The notes beneath the pieces were generated by a model, which saw only the letters and a list, made by a program, of their open reading frames with translations, made no database searches and had not been told where the DNA came from. The position numbers were made by a program, and so were the translations under genes. From CANJQJ01 sp964383565 (GTDB taxonomy: Bacteria > Pseudomonadota > Alphaproteobacteria > Sphingomonadales > Sphingomonadaceae), in the NCBI GenBank assembly GCA_964383565.1, contig CAYLIK010000001.1, positions 1-64,000 on the forward strand: DNA of 64,000 nt, read 5' to 3'. This document shows positions 32,079 to 40,927 of this stretch, in pieces. The stretch's first letter is position 1. Each line of letters begins with the position of its first letter.

Positions 32079-33497
32079 TTAGGCGAACAATCCCTCGGGC
32101 GTTTCGATCAGCCCCCGCAACGTCGCCATGAACTCGGCGCCAACCGCACCGTCGATCGCGCGGTGATCGCAGGAGAGCGCCAGCCCGAGCCGGCTCTCGA
32201 ACCGCCCCGCGCCGTCAGGCCCCTCAGCCCACACACGCTGGATTCCGCCGACCGCGAGGATCGCGCCCTGCGGCGGATTGATGATCGCGTCGAACTGGTC
32301 GATCCCGAACATGCCGAGGTTAGAGACCGAGAAAGTCCCCCCGTCCATATCTTCATAGCCGAGCTTGCCCGCCTGCGCCTTGTCGATCAGCGCGCGGGTG
32401 GCGGCGGCAAGCTGGTCGATCCGCATCAGATCGGCCGAGCGCACGATCGGCGTCACCAGCCCCTTGGGCGAAGCCACCGCGACTGAAACGTCCGCATGCG
32501 GGAAATGGTGGATCGCATCGCCATGGACCTGGATGTTGACCGCCGGATTGCGCACCAGCGCGATCGCCACCGCCTTGACAAGATAGTCGTTGCTCGACGC
32601 CTTGGCACCGAGCACCAGATTGGCGGTCTTGCGGAGCGCCAGCAGTTCATCGACCCGCACGTTCATGCGCAAATAGAAGTGCGGAATGTTCTGCTTGGAT
32701 TCGGTCAGCCGCCGCGCGACGACCTTGCGGATCTTGTCCATCGGCACGATCTGGGGCCGGTTTTCGGCGGGCACGAACGGGCCAGAACTCAATCCGGTCG
32801 CGGCGGGCTTCACCAACGTCAGTACGTCCGCCTTCGAGATGCGTCCCCGGGCTCCGGTGCCCTTGATCCCGGCAAGATCGATACCGTGGATCGACGCCAG
32901 CCGCTTGGCCAGCGGCGACGCGAAGAAACTTTCGAGGCTGAGCGGCAGATCAAGCTTGCCCTTTAACGACGGTGCGGATGCCGGACGGCTGGCCTGATAG
33001 ACGTCCTGATACGTAATCCGCTCGCCCCGACCTGAACCCTCGATGCCGGCCAGATCGACGCCCAACCGCTCGGCAAGCTTGAGAGCCTCCGGGCTGATTG
33101 GGCGATTGGTTTCGATCTTCGCGGGGGCGGCAGCAACAGCGACCGGCTCGGGTGCGGCAGGTTCGGGCGTTTCGGTCTTCCGCGCAGCCACGCTCGTATT
33201 CGCCGCCTTGAAGTTTGCCGCGAATGCTTCGACATCGGCATCGCTCACATCGGCATCGGCGAAGACTGCGAGCAGCGCGCCGACCGGCTCCGCCTCGCCC
33301 CCCGCCGGCACGATCAGCTTGCGCAGCACCGAATCATATTCGGCATCGACCTCGTTGGTGATCTTGTCGGTCTCGATCAGGCACAATGTCTGCCCCCTCT
33401 TGAAAGCATCGCCCTCCTTGATCATCCATTCGGCGAGCGTGCCCTCGGTCATCTCGATGCCCCATTTGGGCATGGTGAATGCGCGGATATTGGCCAT
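32079..33497 (-). CDS. 2-oxoacid dehydrogenase E2 (dihydrolipoamide acyltransferase) with two E3-binding domains
   Basis: A 472-residue E2 subunit. The lipoyl domain (1-80) has the lipoylated lysine in ETDK at about residue 45. Two peripheral-subunit-binding domains lie at about 134-166 and 193-225, each ending in a GSGRGERI/GTGARGRI motif. The catalytic domain runs from about 248 to the end, with CDHRAIDG as the active-site motif. Most E2 proteins have a single binding domain. It transfers an acyl group from E1 to CoA. It is last in a six-gene leftward operon; the E3 dehydrogenase is absent and presumably shared. Confidence 0.9.
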   Translation of the reverse strand: MANIRAFTMPKWGIEMTEGTLAEWMIKEGDAFKRGQTLCLIETDKITNEVDAEYDSVLRKLIVPAGGEAEPVGALLAVFADADVSDADVEAFAANFKAANTSVAARKTETPEPAAPEPVAVAAAPAKIETNRPISPEALKLAERLGVDLAGIEGSGRGERITYQDVYQASRPASAPSLKGKLDLPLSLESFFASPLAKRLASIHGIDLAGIKGTGARGRISKADVLTLVKPAATGLSSGPFVPAENRPQIVPMDKIRKVVARRLTESKQNIPHFYLRMNVRVDELLALRKTANLVLGAKASSNDYLVKAVAIALVRNPAVNIQVHGDAIHHFPHADVSVAVASPKGLVTPIVRSADLMRIDQLAAATRALIDKAQAGKLGYEDMDGGTFSVSNLGMFGIDQFDAIINPPQGAILAVGGIQRVWAEGPDGAGRFESRLGLALSCDHRAIDGAVGAEFMATLRGLIETPEGLFA

Positions 33498-33509
33498 GTC
33501 TATGCCTCC

Positions 33510-34520
33510 TCAGCGCCAGGCCAGCGTCTTGCGCACCGCTGCTTCGATCTTCTCCACCGACGGCAGGTAAGCGCTCTCCAGCTCACGCGCGAATGGCACC
33601 GGCGTGTGCGGCGGCGTGACCATCGCGGGCGGCGCTTTCAGGCTCGCAAATGCCTTCTGCGTACCGAGCGTGACGAGGTCGGTCGCGATCGAGCAGCGTG
33701 GCGGGCTTTCATCGACGACGACAAGACGGCCTGTCACTTCGATCGAATCGATGATCGCTTCCTCATCGAGCGGGCTGGTGGTGCGCAAATCGATGACATC
33801 GCAGCCGATGCCCTCACCGGCCAGCTTGTCGGCGACAGCTTCGCACAGGCCCACCATCAGGCCCATAGTGACGATCGTGATATCCTGCCCCGCGCGCGTC
33901 AGGCGGGCGTGGCCGAATGGGATGGCATAATCCTCGTCCGGCACTTCACCGGTCGAGCCGTAGAGCGCCTTGTGCTCGAGAAAGATCACGGGATCATCAT
34001 CGCGGATCGCTTGGGTAAGTAGGCCCTTCACGTCGGCGGGCGTCGAGGGCATCACCACCTTTAGACCCGGCATGCCAGTCAGGATCGAATGGACTGACTG
34101 ACTATGCTGCGCAGCCGCGTTGAAGCCCGCGCCATAGACCATGCGGAGCACCGCCGGGCAGCGGCTCTTGCCGCCGAACATGTAGCGAAACTTGGCGATC
34201 TGGTTCCAGATCTGGTCGAGGCTGACGCCGATGAAATCCGCGAACATCAGCTCGGCGATCGGCCGCTTGCCGGAGAGCGCAAGCCCCGCCGCCGCGCCGA
34301 TAATGGCGCTTTCCGAGATCGGCGTGTCGATCACACGATCCTTGCCGAACTTGCCGAACAACCCCGTGGAGGTGCTCCAGATCCCGCCGATCGCCTCCGG
34401 GCCGCCAGCGGTACCCATGCCGCCTACGACATCCTCGCCGAGCACGACGACGCTCGAGTCCCGTTCCATTTCTGAGGTGATCGTCTGGAGGACGGCCTCG
34501 CGATACATCATCTTCGTCAT
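33510..34520 (-). CDS. 2-oxoacid dehydrogenase E1 component, beta subunit
   Basis: A 336-residue transketolase-like beta subunit, acting with the E1alpha gene directly upstream to decarboxylate a 2-oxoacid with thiamine diphosphate. LGEDVVGGMGTAGG opens the domain, DTPISESAIIGAAAG follows at about residues 65-79, and VDLRTTSPLDEEAI-type sequence marks the C-terminal transketolase domain. It most resembles AcoB/PDH-type subunits. The substrate (acetoin, pyruvate or a pathway 2-oxoacid) is not determinable from sequence alone. Confidence 0.9.
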   Translation of the reverse strand: MTKMMYREAVLQTITSEMERDSSVVVLGEDVVGGMGTAGGPEAIGGIWSTSTGLFGKFGKDRVIDTPISESAIIGAAAGLALSGKRPIAELMFADFIGVSLDQIWNQIAKFRYMFGGKSRCPAVLRMVYGAGFNAAAQHSQSVHSILTGMPGLKVVMPSTPADVKGLLTQAIRDDDPVIFLEHKALYGSTGEVPDEDYAIPFGHARLTRAGQDITIVTMGLMVGLCEAVADKLAGEGIGCDVIDLRTTSPLDEEAIIDSIEVTGRLVVVDESPPRCSIATDLVTLGTQKAFASLKAPPAMVTPPHTPVPFARELESAYLPSVEKIEAAVRKTLAWR

Positions 34521-34531
34521 CGCAAAGCCCC

Positions 34532-35503
34532 TCAGTAGCTGATGTAGACGTCGGTCAGGACGTCGGCTGCGGTCGATCGTTCGGCGGCGCGGGCCGCGGC
34601 GACCGCATCGTCGATTTGCTTCATCACCTCGGCATCGATCGCGTCGAGATCGGCGCCTTCAAGCAGCTTGGCCTCAGTCACGCTCGTGCGGAACTTGGTC
34701 AGGCAGTCGCGCTCGGCGCGGATGCGATCAAGCTCACCCTCGCCGCGATAGCGCTGCGGATCGCCCTCGAAATGCCCGTAATAGCGCTCGGTATCGAACT
34801 CGACCGCCGCCGGGCCGTTGCCCGCCCGAACATATTCAAGCACCTCGCGCATGGTCTCGTTCACCGAAAAGAAGTCGCAGCCGTCGCCGCGCCACACCTT
34901 CATTCCGAAAGCCTCGGCGCGGCTGGCGATGTCCTTGTTGGTGCCGACCGCATATTCGAAACCAGTGTGCTCCGAATAATGGTTGTTCTCGAACACGAAG
35001 ATCACGGGCGCGTGCGTCACGACCGCCATGTTCATCGCCTCGAACGTCGTGCCCTGGTTGCAGGCCCCATCGCCAGAGAAGCTGATCGAGACCTTGCCCT
35101 GGCCGTCGAGCTTGGCCGAGAGCGCCGCCCCCACCGCAATCGGCGCGCCGCCGCCGACGATGCCGTTTGCGCCAAGCATGCCCTGATCGACATCGGCGAT
35201 ATGCATCGAGCCGCCCTTGCCCTTGCAGAGCCCTTCCTTGCTGCCCCAGATTTCCTTCATCATGCCGTTCACGTCGCAGCCCTTGGCGATGCAATGGCCA
35301 TGGCCGCGATGGGTCGAGACGATCTTGTCCGAATTATCGAGATGCTCGCACACGCCGACCGCGACCGCTTCCTGCCCCGCATAGAGATGGGTGAAGCCGG
35401 CGATCTCGCCCGTCATGATCTCATCGTGCAGACGCTCTTCAAACGCGCGGATCACCTTCATCTGGCGATAGGCGCGAACCAGGGCTTCCCGGCTCAATTG
35501 CAT
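34532..35503 (-). CDS. 2-oxoacid dehydrogenase E1 component, alpha subunit
   Basis: A 323-residue thiamine-diphosphate-binding subunit with the TPP motif GDGACNQG at 144-151 ending in FENN at 171-174, and the phosphorylation-loop-like region RYYGHFEGDPQRYR. It pairs with E1beta downstream. The ATG at 35503 has GAGG nine bases upstream; an ATG at 35512 abuts that element and is less likely. It belongs to the AcoA/PdhA class. Its neighbours (acyl-CoA dehydrogenase, thiolase, DUF35) suggest processing of a CoA-linked intermediate. Confidence 0.9.
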   Translation of the reverse strand: MQLSREALVRAYRQMKVIRAFEERLHDEIMTGEIAGFTHLYAGQEAVAVGVCEHLDNSDKIVSTHRGHGHCIAKGCDVNGMMKEIWGSKEGLCKGKGGSMHIADVDQGMLGANGIVGGGAPIAVGAALSAKLDGQGKVSISFSGDGACNQGTTFEAMNMAVVTHAPVIFVFENNHYSEHTGFEYAVGTNKDIASRAEAFGMKVWRGDGCDFFSVNETMREVLEYVRAGNGPAAVEFDTERYYGHFEGDPQRYRGEGELDRIRAERDCLTKFRTSVTEAKLLEGADLDAIDAEVMKQIDDAVAAARAAERSTAADVLTDVYISY

Positions 35504-35531
35504 GTTCGGCATCCTCTTTCTTTTGTAGCTA

Positions 35532-36740
35532 TCATAACCCAAGCACGGTCTTTGCGATAATGCTGGATTGGATTTCGTTGGTGCCGCCGAAGATGGTCCA
35601 TCCCCGGCTGTTGAGATAACGCGCGGCAGCCACCTGCGCGGCCGGCGAATGGACCGGCGCGGGGGCATTGTCGCCGTAGAGCGGGCGGACAAGCGGAAGC
35701 TGCAGCCCGAACTCGCCGAACGCATCGACCGCCAGCAGATCGACATCCTGCCGCAGCGACGATGCAATCAACTTGACCACTGAGGTCTGCGGTCCGGCGG
35801 GGCGGCCCTTGGCAATATCGGACAGGATACGCAGTTCGATCACTTCGAGCGACTTGGCGGACAGGCGAACCTTGGCGACACGTCGCTTCCAGTCCCGGTC
35901 ATCGGCCAGCACGCCGCCATAACCATCAGGCTCCTGCGCGGCGAACTGCTCGATACCATCGAGATCAGCCAGCAGGCGCGGTGCAAGACATGAACCGCCG
36001 CGCTCATTTTCCAGCAGGAACTTGGCGATCTTCCAGCCGTCGCCTTCTTCGCCGATGCGATCCTCGACGCGCGCCTCGGCATTGTCGAGGAACACCTGAT
36101 TGACTTCATGATCGCTTGCAAGCGTCAGGATCGGGCGAACCGAAATACCCGGCTGGTTCATATCCATCAGCACGAAGCTGATCCCGGCCTGCCGCTTCAC
36201 TTCGGTGTTGGTGCGCACGAGACAGAATATCTTGTTCGCGTGATGGGCGTGGGTGGTCCAGATCTTGGAGCCGTTGATGATATATTTGTCGCCGTCACGC
36301 ACGGCGCGGGTCTGGAGCGAGGCCAGGTCAGAGCCAGACCCCGGCTCCGAAAATCCCTGACACCAATAATCCTCACCGGAAAGGATGCGCGGCAGATAAT
36401 AAGCTTTCTGCTCAGGCGTGCCGAAGGTGTAGATCACCGGCGCGACCAGCTTGAGGCTGAGCACGGTGAGGTAGGGCGCTCCCGCAAGCGCGCATTCTTT
36501 CTCGAAAATGTAACGCTGCGTCGGCGTCCAGCCGGGGCCGCCATATTCGACCGGCCATTGATAGGCGAGCCAGCCCTTGGCATTCAGGATCGCATTCCAT
36601 TTCTGGCCGATGTCTGGTTCGACGAATACGGTCGGCGAAGCTGCCGCCCCACGACGCAGCTCTTCCGGAAGATTCTCCACCAGAAAGGCGCGAACTTCGT
36701 CCCGGAAAGCCAGCTCCTGAGGTGAAAATTCAAGGTCCAT
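35532..36740 (-). CDS. Acyl-CoA dehydrogenase family protein
   Basis: A 402-residue acyl-CoA dehydrogenase. CQGFSEPGSGSDLAS near residue 126 binds FAD, SKIWTTHAHHANK is the mid-domain strand, and the C-terminus has the FGGTNEIQSSIIAKTVLG motif. It introduces a double bond into an acyl-CoA. Steroid-degrading bacteria use heterotetramers of two such proteins, and the smaller acyl-CoA dehydrogenase at 40928 could be its partner, by inference. Its ATG overlaps the thiolase stop by one base, and E1alpha follows after 28 bases. Confidence 0.9.
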   Translation of the reverse strand: MDLEFSPQELAFRDEVRAFLVENLPEELRRGAAASPTVFVEPDIGQKWNAILNAKGWLAYQWPVEYGGPGWTPTQRYIFEKECALAGAPYLTVLSLKLVAPVIYTFGTPEQKAYYLPRILSGEDYWCQGFSEPGSGSDLASLQTRAVRDGDKYIINGSKIWTTHAHHANKIFCLVRTNTEVKRQAGISFVLMDMNQPGISVRPILTLASDHEVNQVFLDNAEARVEDRIGEEGDGWKIAKFLLENERGGSCLAPRLLADLDGIEQFAAQEPDGYGGVLADDRDWKRRVAKVRLSAKSLEVIELRILSDIAKGRPAGPQTSVVKLIASSLRQDVDLLAVDAFGEFGLQLPLVRPLYGDNAPAPVHSPAAQVAAARYLNSRGWTIFGGTNEIQSSIIAKTVLGL

Positions 36741-37885
36741 CAGCGTTCCATTATCGTCACGGCCGAAACGCCGGGCGCGCCATAGACATGGGTGTAGGCG
36801 GTCTTGGGATTGCCCGGCACCTGCCGCCCGCCGCCACGCCCAAGCAATTGCACGACATTCTCATAGACTTGCCGCAGCCCTGACGCCCCGATCGGCTCGC
36901 CGCACGCCAGGCATCCGCCATCGGTGTTGACCGGGAGCTTGCCCCCAATCTCGGTGCGGCCCTCGGCCAGCCATTGCTCCTGCTCGCCATCCTTGCAGAA
37001 GCCGTTCTCGGCCATATGCATCAGCTCGGCCCCTGCCTCGGTATCCTGAAGCTGGGCGACGGAGATATCCTCCGGCCCGATACCTGCCAGGGCGAATGCG
37101 TCGCGCGAGGCGATATTGGTCGCGGACCCGCCCCGCTCGATATCGATCGACGGCGCGAACACCTCGAACGATCCGGGCGGCCGCGTCCGCATCGAGGCGG
37201 CCTTGAGGCGGATCAGGGGCTTGCCCAGCTCGCGCGCCTTCTTCTCGCTGGCGAGGATCAGCGCCACCCCGCCCTCCGCGGGCGAGCAGAACATGAACTT
37301 TGTATAGGGATCGCTCACCAGCGGTGCGTTCATGATAGTATCAAGATCGACCGGCTCCCGCCGCCAGGCATGCGGCGCATGGACTGCGTTGCGGAACGCC
37401 TTCTCCGCCACCTTGCCAAGCGTGGTCGGTGCGATGCCGTACTGGTTCATGTAGCGCATGATTTTGGCAGCGAAGAACTGCGTGGTGATCATATACCCCG
37501 CTTCGCCATACCATTCGGGCAGGTTGTATTCGGACGGCAGCGCATTGAACGCGCCGCGCGGATGCTTGTCGAAACCGACTGCAAGACCGATCTCGAACTC
37601 CCCCGACTTAATCGCCATCTGCGCGGAGAACAGCGCGGAACCGCCGGCAGCACAGCCATTGCGCACATTGATGAACTGCACGCCGGTCAGCCCGAGCCGA
37701 TCGACCATCGTATCGGGATTGCCAGCCGCTTCCGACGCGCCGTAGGCGAACTGGACATCCGGCCATTCGATCCCGGCATCCTTGAGCGCCTCGCGCACGG
37801 CGAACACGCCCTGATCGACTCCGGACAGACCATCGGTGCGCCCGAAGGGATGAATGCCGATGCCGACAATGCAGACGTCGCTCAT
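36740..37885 (-). CDS. Lipid-transfer-type thiolase (acetyl-CoA acetyltransferase family)
   Basis: A 381-residue thiolase-fold protein of the SCP-x/Ltp class. A cysteine at 78 lies in VRNGCAAGGSA, matching the nucleophile region. Near the C-terminus the sequence reads GCLACGEPIGASGLRQVYE, where the usual catalytic GHP histidine is replaced by Glu (GEP). That makes standard thiolysis doubtful and is compatible with an Ltp2-like aldolase that cleaves beta-hydroxyacyl-CoA side chains. It overlaps a DUF35 gene by four bases, the same partnership as the Ltp2-DUF35 aldolase of steroid degraders. Confidence 0.87.
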   Translation of the reverse strand: MSDVCIVGIGIHPFGRTDGLSGVDQGVFAVREALKDAGIEWPDVQFAYGASEAAGNPDTMVDRLGLTGVQFINVRNGCAAGGSALFSAQMAIKSGEFEIGLAVGFDKHPRGAFNALPSEYNLPEWYGEAGYMITTQFFAAKIMRYMNQYGIAPTTLGKVAEKAFRNAVHAPHAWRREPVDLDTIMNAPLVSDPYTKFMFCSPAEGGVALILASEKKARELGKPLIRLKAASMRTRPPGSFEVFAPSIDIERGGSATNIASRDAFALAGIGPEDISVAQLQDTEAGAELMHMAENGFCKDGEQEQWLAEGRTEIGGKLPVNTDGGCLACGEPIGASGLRQVYENVVQLLGRGGGRQVPGNPKTAYTHVYGAPGVSAVTIMER

Positions 37886-38277
37886 GCTGCGCTCTCCGCT
37901 GGCTTGAAGGCGTGGATCAGCACGCTGTCCGCCGCATCGGGATCAAGCGGGATCTGAGTCAGCTCGACCGGCATGCCGATGTGGATGTCCTCGAACGGCA
38001 CATCGGTGAGCCGCGTCTCGACGATCACCTCGCCCGGCAGCTCGACATACGCAACTGGCCAGGGCCTGAACGCCTCCGGCCCCGCATAAGGCGGCGACTT
38101 CGGGCGATAGCGCTGGATGGTGTAGGACCAGACCGTCCCGGTGCGCGACAAGGGATAAGGCTCGTACCGCCCGCCCGCCGGACACGGAAAGACGATGCGC
38201 CCGGTTTCCCGGTCGCGGCCACCGATCAGCCGCGGCGCAGCCTCATCGGTGAACAGTCCTTCGGCAATCGCCCGCAT
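37882..38277 (-). CDS. DUF35/OB-fold acyl-CoA-associated protein with degenerate zinc ribbon
   Basis: A 131-residue OB-fold protein of the DUF35/ChsH2-like family, usually a partner of thiolases or hydratases that binds the CoA substrate. The opening MRAIAEGLFTDEAAPRLIGG and the TVWSYTIQRYRPKSPPY strand are typical. The zinc-ribbon cysteines are mostly missing: the place of C-x2-C reads GRDRETGRIVFPCP, with one cysteine. The ATG at 38277 has AGGGG six bases upstream, better than the TTG at 38328. It is the first gene of the operon leading to thiolase, acyl-CoA dehydrogenase and E1/E2. Confidence 0.83.
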   Translation of the reverse strand: MRAIAEGLFTDEAAPRLIGGRDRETGRIVFPCPAGGRYEPYPLSRTGTVWSYTIQRYRPKSPPYAGPEAFRPWPVAYVELPGEVIVETRLTDVPFEDIHIGMPVELTQIPLDPDAADSVLIHAFKPAESAA

Positions 38278-38397
38278 CCAAATCCCCTGATTCTTTCTTA
38301 CCCCCTTAAAACCCAATCCCTTGGCCAAAAGAGACTCCCATAAACGCTAGGGTTGGATCGGGCGCTGCCGTGGCAAACAAGGGCAGGAGAGAATGCG

Positions 38398-40014
38398 ATG
38401 GACCTGTGGGACTATATCGTGATCGGCGCGGGCTCGGCCGGTTGCGTGATCGCCGAGCGCCTGAGTGCCGACGGCCGTTCGCGCGTGCTCGTGCTGGAGG
38501 CAGGCGACGAAGACAACAGCCCGTGGATCGCGATCCCCAAGGGCGTCGCCAAGCTCGTCACCAACCCCAAGCATATCTGGGCCTATCAGGTCAGCCAGCC
38601 CCGGATCGAGGGCGAAGGCGCGCATGAGGTCTGGATTCGCGGCAAGGGGCTGGGCGGCTCCTCCTCGATCAACGGCATGATCTGGAGCCGGGGCGAGCCC
38701 GCCGACTATAACGAATGGGAATCGCTCGGCGCCACCGGCTGGAACGGCGAGTCGATGACGGCGGCGTTCCAGCAGCTCGAGGATCACGGGCTGGGAGCAG
38801 GCGGCCGGCGCGGTGTCGGCGGCCCGGTGCATATCGCCCCACACATCTACACCTATCCGCTGGCCGACAGGCTGATCGAAGCGGGTGAGGCGATGGGCCT
38901 CAAGCGCACTGACGAACTCAACGACGTGAACGGCGGTCGGGTCGGCCTCTACAGCCACAACATCAAGCGCGGCCGCCGCCAGAGCGCGTCCGTCACGCAT
39001 CTCCGCCCCGCGCGCCGCCGTCCGAATGTCCGCGTGGTCACCTGCGCGCTGGCAGAGCGCATCCTGTTCGAGGATGGCCGCGCCAGTGGCGTCGAGGCGC
39101 TTGTCCACGGCCATCGCCAGACCTTTCTTTGCGGCGGCGAGATCATCGTATGCGGCGGATTGCTGGAAAGCCCATTGCTGCTTCAGCGTTCCGGCATCGG
39201 CGATGGCGATCGTCTGCGCGGCGTCGGCGTCACCCCGGTCGCCTCCTCGCCCAAGCTCGGGCTGCGGATGCGCGAGCATCTTTCCTATTCGATCCCCTTC
39301 AGGATGAAGGAGTCGATCGGAATCAACGCCAGCTTCTATGGCGTTGGGCTGTTCAAGGCGATGCTGCGCTACATCTTCACCCGATCAGGCGTCATGGCGA
39401 CGGGACCGTTCGAGGTCGGCGCTTTTGCCAACGTCTCCAACCCCGATGGCCGGACCGACGCGCAATTCTACATGAGCGCCTACACATTCGCGCTGGGCGA
39501 CGACAATCATCCGGTGCCGCTCAACAGCATCGACAAGCTGCCGGGCATCTCGATCTACGGCCAGCTGCTCCGACTGACGAGCGAGGGGTCAATCCACGTT
39601 ACCGCGCCGGGTCTCGACGCCCCCGCCGATATTAAGCCCAACTGGCTGTTGACCGAAGAGGATCGGCAATCCGCGATCACGCTGATCCGCTACATGCGCC
39701 GTTACGCCGAGCAGGAACCCATTCGGGGACTCATCGATCGCGAGTTGCTGCCCGGCGCGGCGCGCACGACCGATGAGGAATTGCTCGAAAGTTTCCGCCG
39801 GCTTTCCACCAGCGGCCTTCACGGCGTCGGCACCTGCCGCATGGGCAACGACAGCAACTCGGTCACCGATCCGCAGCTTCGGGTGCGCGGTGTGCGCGGG
39901 TTGCGCGTCGCTGATTGTTCAGTGATGCCGTCGCTTGTCACGGGCAACACCAACGCGCCCGCGATGGCGCTTGGGCTGCGAGCCTCAGCGCTGATCCTGG
40001 CCGACCGCCCCTAA
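38398..40014 (+). CDS. GMC-family FAD oxidoreductase
   Basis: A 538-residue glucose-methanol-choline oxidoreductase. It has the FAD motif GAGSAG at 10-15, the second signature RGKGLGGSSSINGMIW near residue 80, and the catalytic histidine H475 in LHGVGTCRMG followed by GNTN at 516-519. It would oxidise an alcohol to an aldehyde or ketone. No secretion signal is seen, so it is probably cytoplasmic. The ATG at 38398 follows AGGAGAG. It converges with a LuxR-type regulator gene, the two stops overlapping by four bases. Confidence 0.9.
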   Translation: MDLWDYIVIGAGSAGCVIAERLSADGRSRVLVLEAGDEDNSPWIAIPKGVAKLVTNPKHIWAYQVSQPRIEGEGAHEVWIRGKGLGGSSSINGMIWSRGEPADYNEWESLGATGWNGESMTAAFQQLEDHGLGAGGRRGVGGPVHIAPHIYTYPLADRLIEAGEAMGLKRTDELNDVNGGRVGLYSHNIKRGRRQSASVTHLRPARRRPNVRVVTCALAERILFEDGRASGVEALVHGHRQTFLCGGEIIVCGGLLESPLLLQRSGIGDGDRLRGVGVTPVASSPKLGLRMREHLSYSIPFRMKESIGINASFYGVGLFKAMLRYIFTRSGVMATGPFEVGAFANVSNPDGRTDAQFYMSAYTFALGDDNHPVPLNSIDKLPGISIYGQLLRLTSEGSIHVTAPGLDAPADIKPNWLLTEEDRQSAITLIRYMRRYAEQEPIRGLIDRELLPGAARTTDEELLESFRRLSTSGLHGVGTCRMGNDSNSVTDPQLRVRGVRGLRVADCSVMPSLVTGNTNAPAMALGLRASALILADRP

Positions 40015-40820
40015 TTCATCTCGGTGAGCGAGATGTAGCCAAGCTGAGCCGCCTTGAAGACCGTCTGGCTGCGGTTGACCGCGTCCAGCTTGATCGACGC
40101 GTTATGGATGTGGAACCGCACCGTTGCACGGCTGCGGTGCATGATCATGCTGATCTCGAGATCGGTCTTGCCGATCGCCGCCCAGCGCAAGCATTCGACT
40201 TCGCGCTTCGATAGCCGCGATCCCGGCGGCAGGCGCTGGATCGATCCGGTGGCGTGGACATAGCTGGCGATGAAGGTCCGGCCATAAATGCCGAACGCGT
40301 CGCCATACAGCTCGAATTCCTTGGTGAGATCGGTCTTTTCCTTGTCGAGCGGATTGAAGCTGACCGCCCCGATCTGTCCGAACGGCAAATGCACCGGCAC
40401 CACGATCGCGGCCCGCGTCATGGCCCGCTGCTCGAAATTGGAAATGTCGATCGCGTCGAGATAGGTATTGGGCTGCCATGTCCGGAACCCACCGGCGTTG
40501 GCCCAGAAGGGCTCGCTCTCGAACCGGCAGGCCGATGTCAGCGGCGAATCGAGTGCGATCCGGCTATTCTTCCACCAGACCCGATCCTCGCTGGTATTCC
40601 AACCAAATACGTCCCGCGCGAGGATAGAGCCTTCGGCGTCGACGGGCGTCCGCTTGTCAGCGATGTCGTGCGCGGGCGCGCACTGCATTCCGCCCAAATC
40701 CCGCGTAATTGCTGCAAGTGCTTCCGCGGCACGGCGGATGTCGCCGACGTCGCTGATGCGCACCGCATTCACTTTTTCCTGTGAAAGGACAGATGAAGCG
40801 GGACTAGCCATTCCCTGCAT
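40011..40820 (-). CDS. LuxR-family transcriptional regulator with autoinducer-binding-like domain
   Basis: A 269-residue regulator. The N-terminal part (about 20-190) resembles a LuxR signal-binding domain, with an aromatic VFGWNTSEDRVWW stretch near 72-84. The C-terminal LuxR helix-turn-helix begins LSKREVECLRWAAIGKTDLEI and continues to VRFHIHNASIKLDAVNR. No luxI-type synthase is in the window, so it is a solo regulator that may sense a pathway compound instead of an acyl-homoserine lactone. It is divergent from the acyl-CoA dehydrogenase gene at 40928 and a good candidate controller of the island. Confidence 0.85.
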   Translation of the reverse strand: MQGMASPASSVLSQEKVNAVRISDVGDIRRAAEALAAITRDLGGMQCAPAHDIADKRTPVDAEGSILARDVFGWNTSEDRVWWKNSRIALDSPLTSACRFESEPFWANAGGFRTWQPNTYLDAIDISNFEQRAMTRAAIVVPVHLPFGQIGAVSFNPLDKEKTDLTKEFELYGDAFGIYGRTFIASYVHATGSIQRLPPGSRLSKREVECLRWAAIGKTDLEISMIMHRSRATVRFHIHNASIKLDAVNRSQTVFKAAQLGYISLTEMN

Positions 40821-40927
40821 TTATTGCGGTTCCATTCACAACACAACGCCTAGTCTTTTGTGGAGCGGCAAGGGGGCGTCGAATAGGCCAAGACTGTGAC
40901 AAGAATGATATAGCAGTGGGCGGCCTT

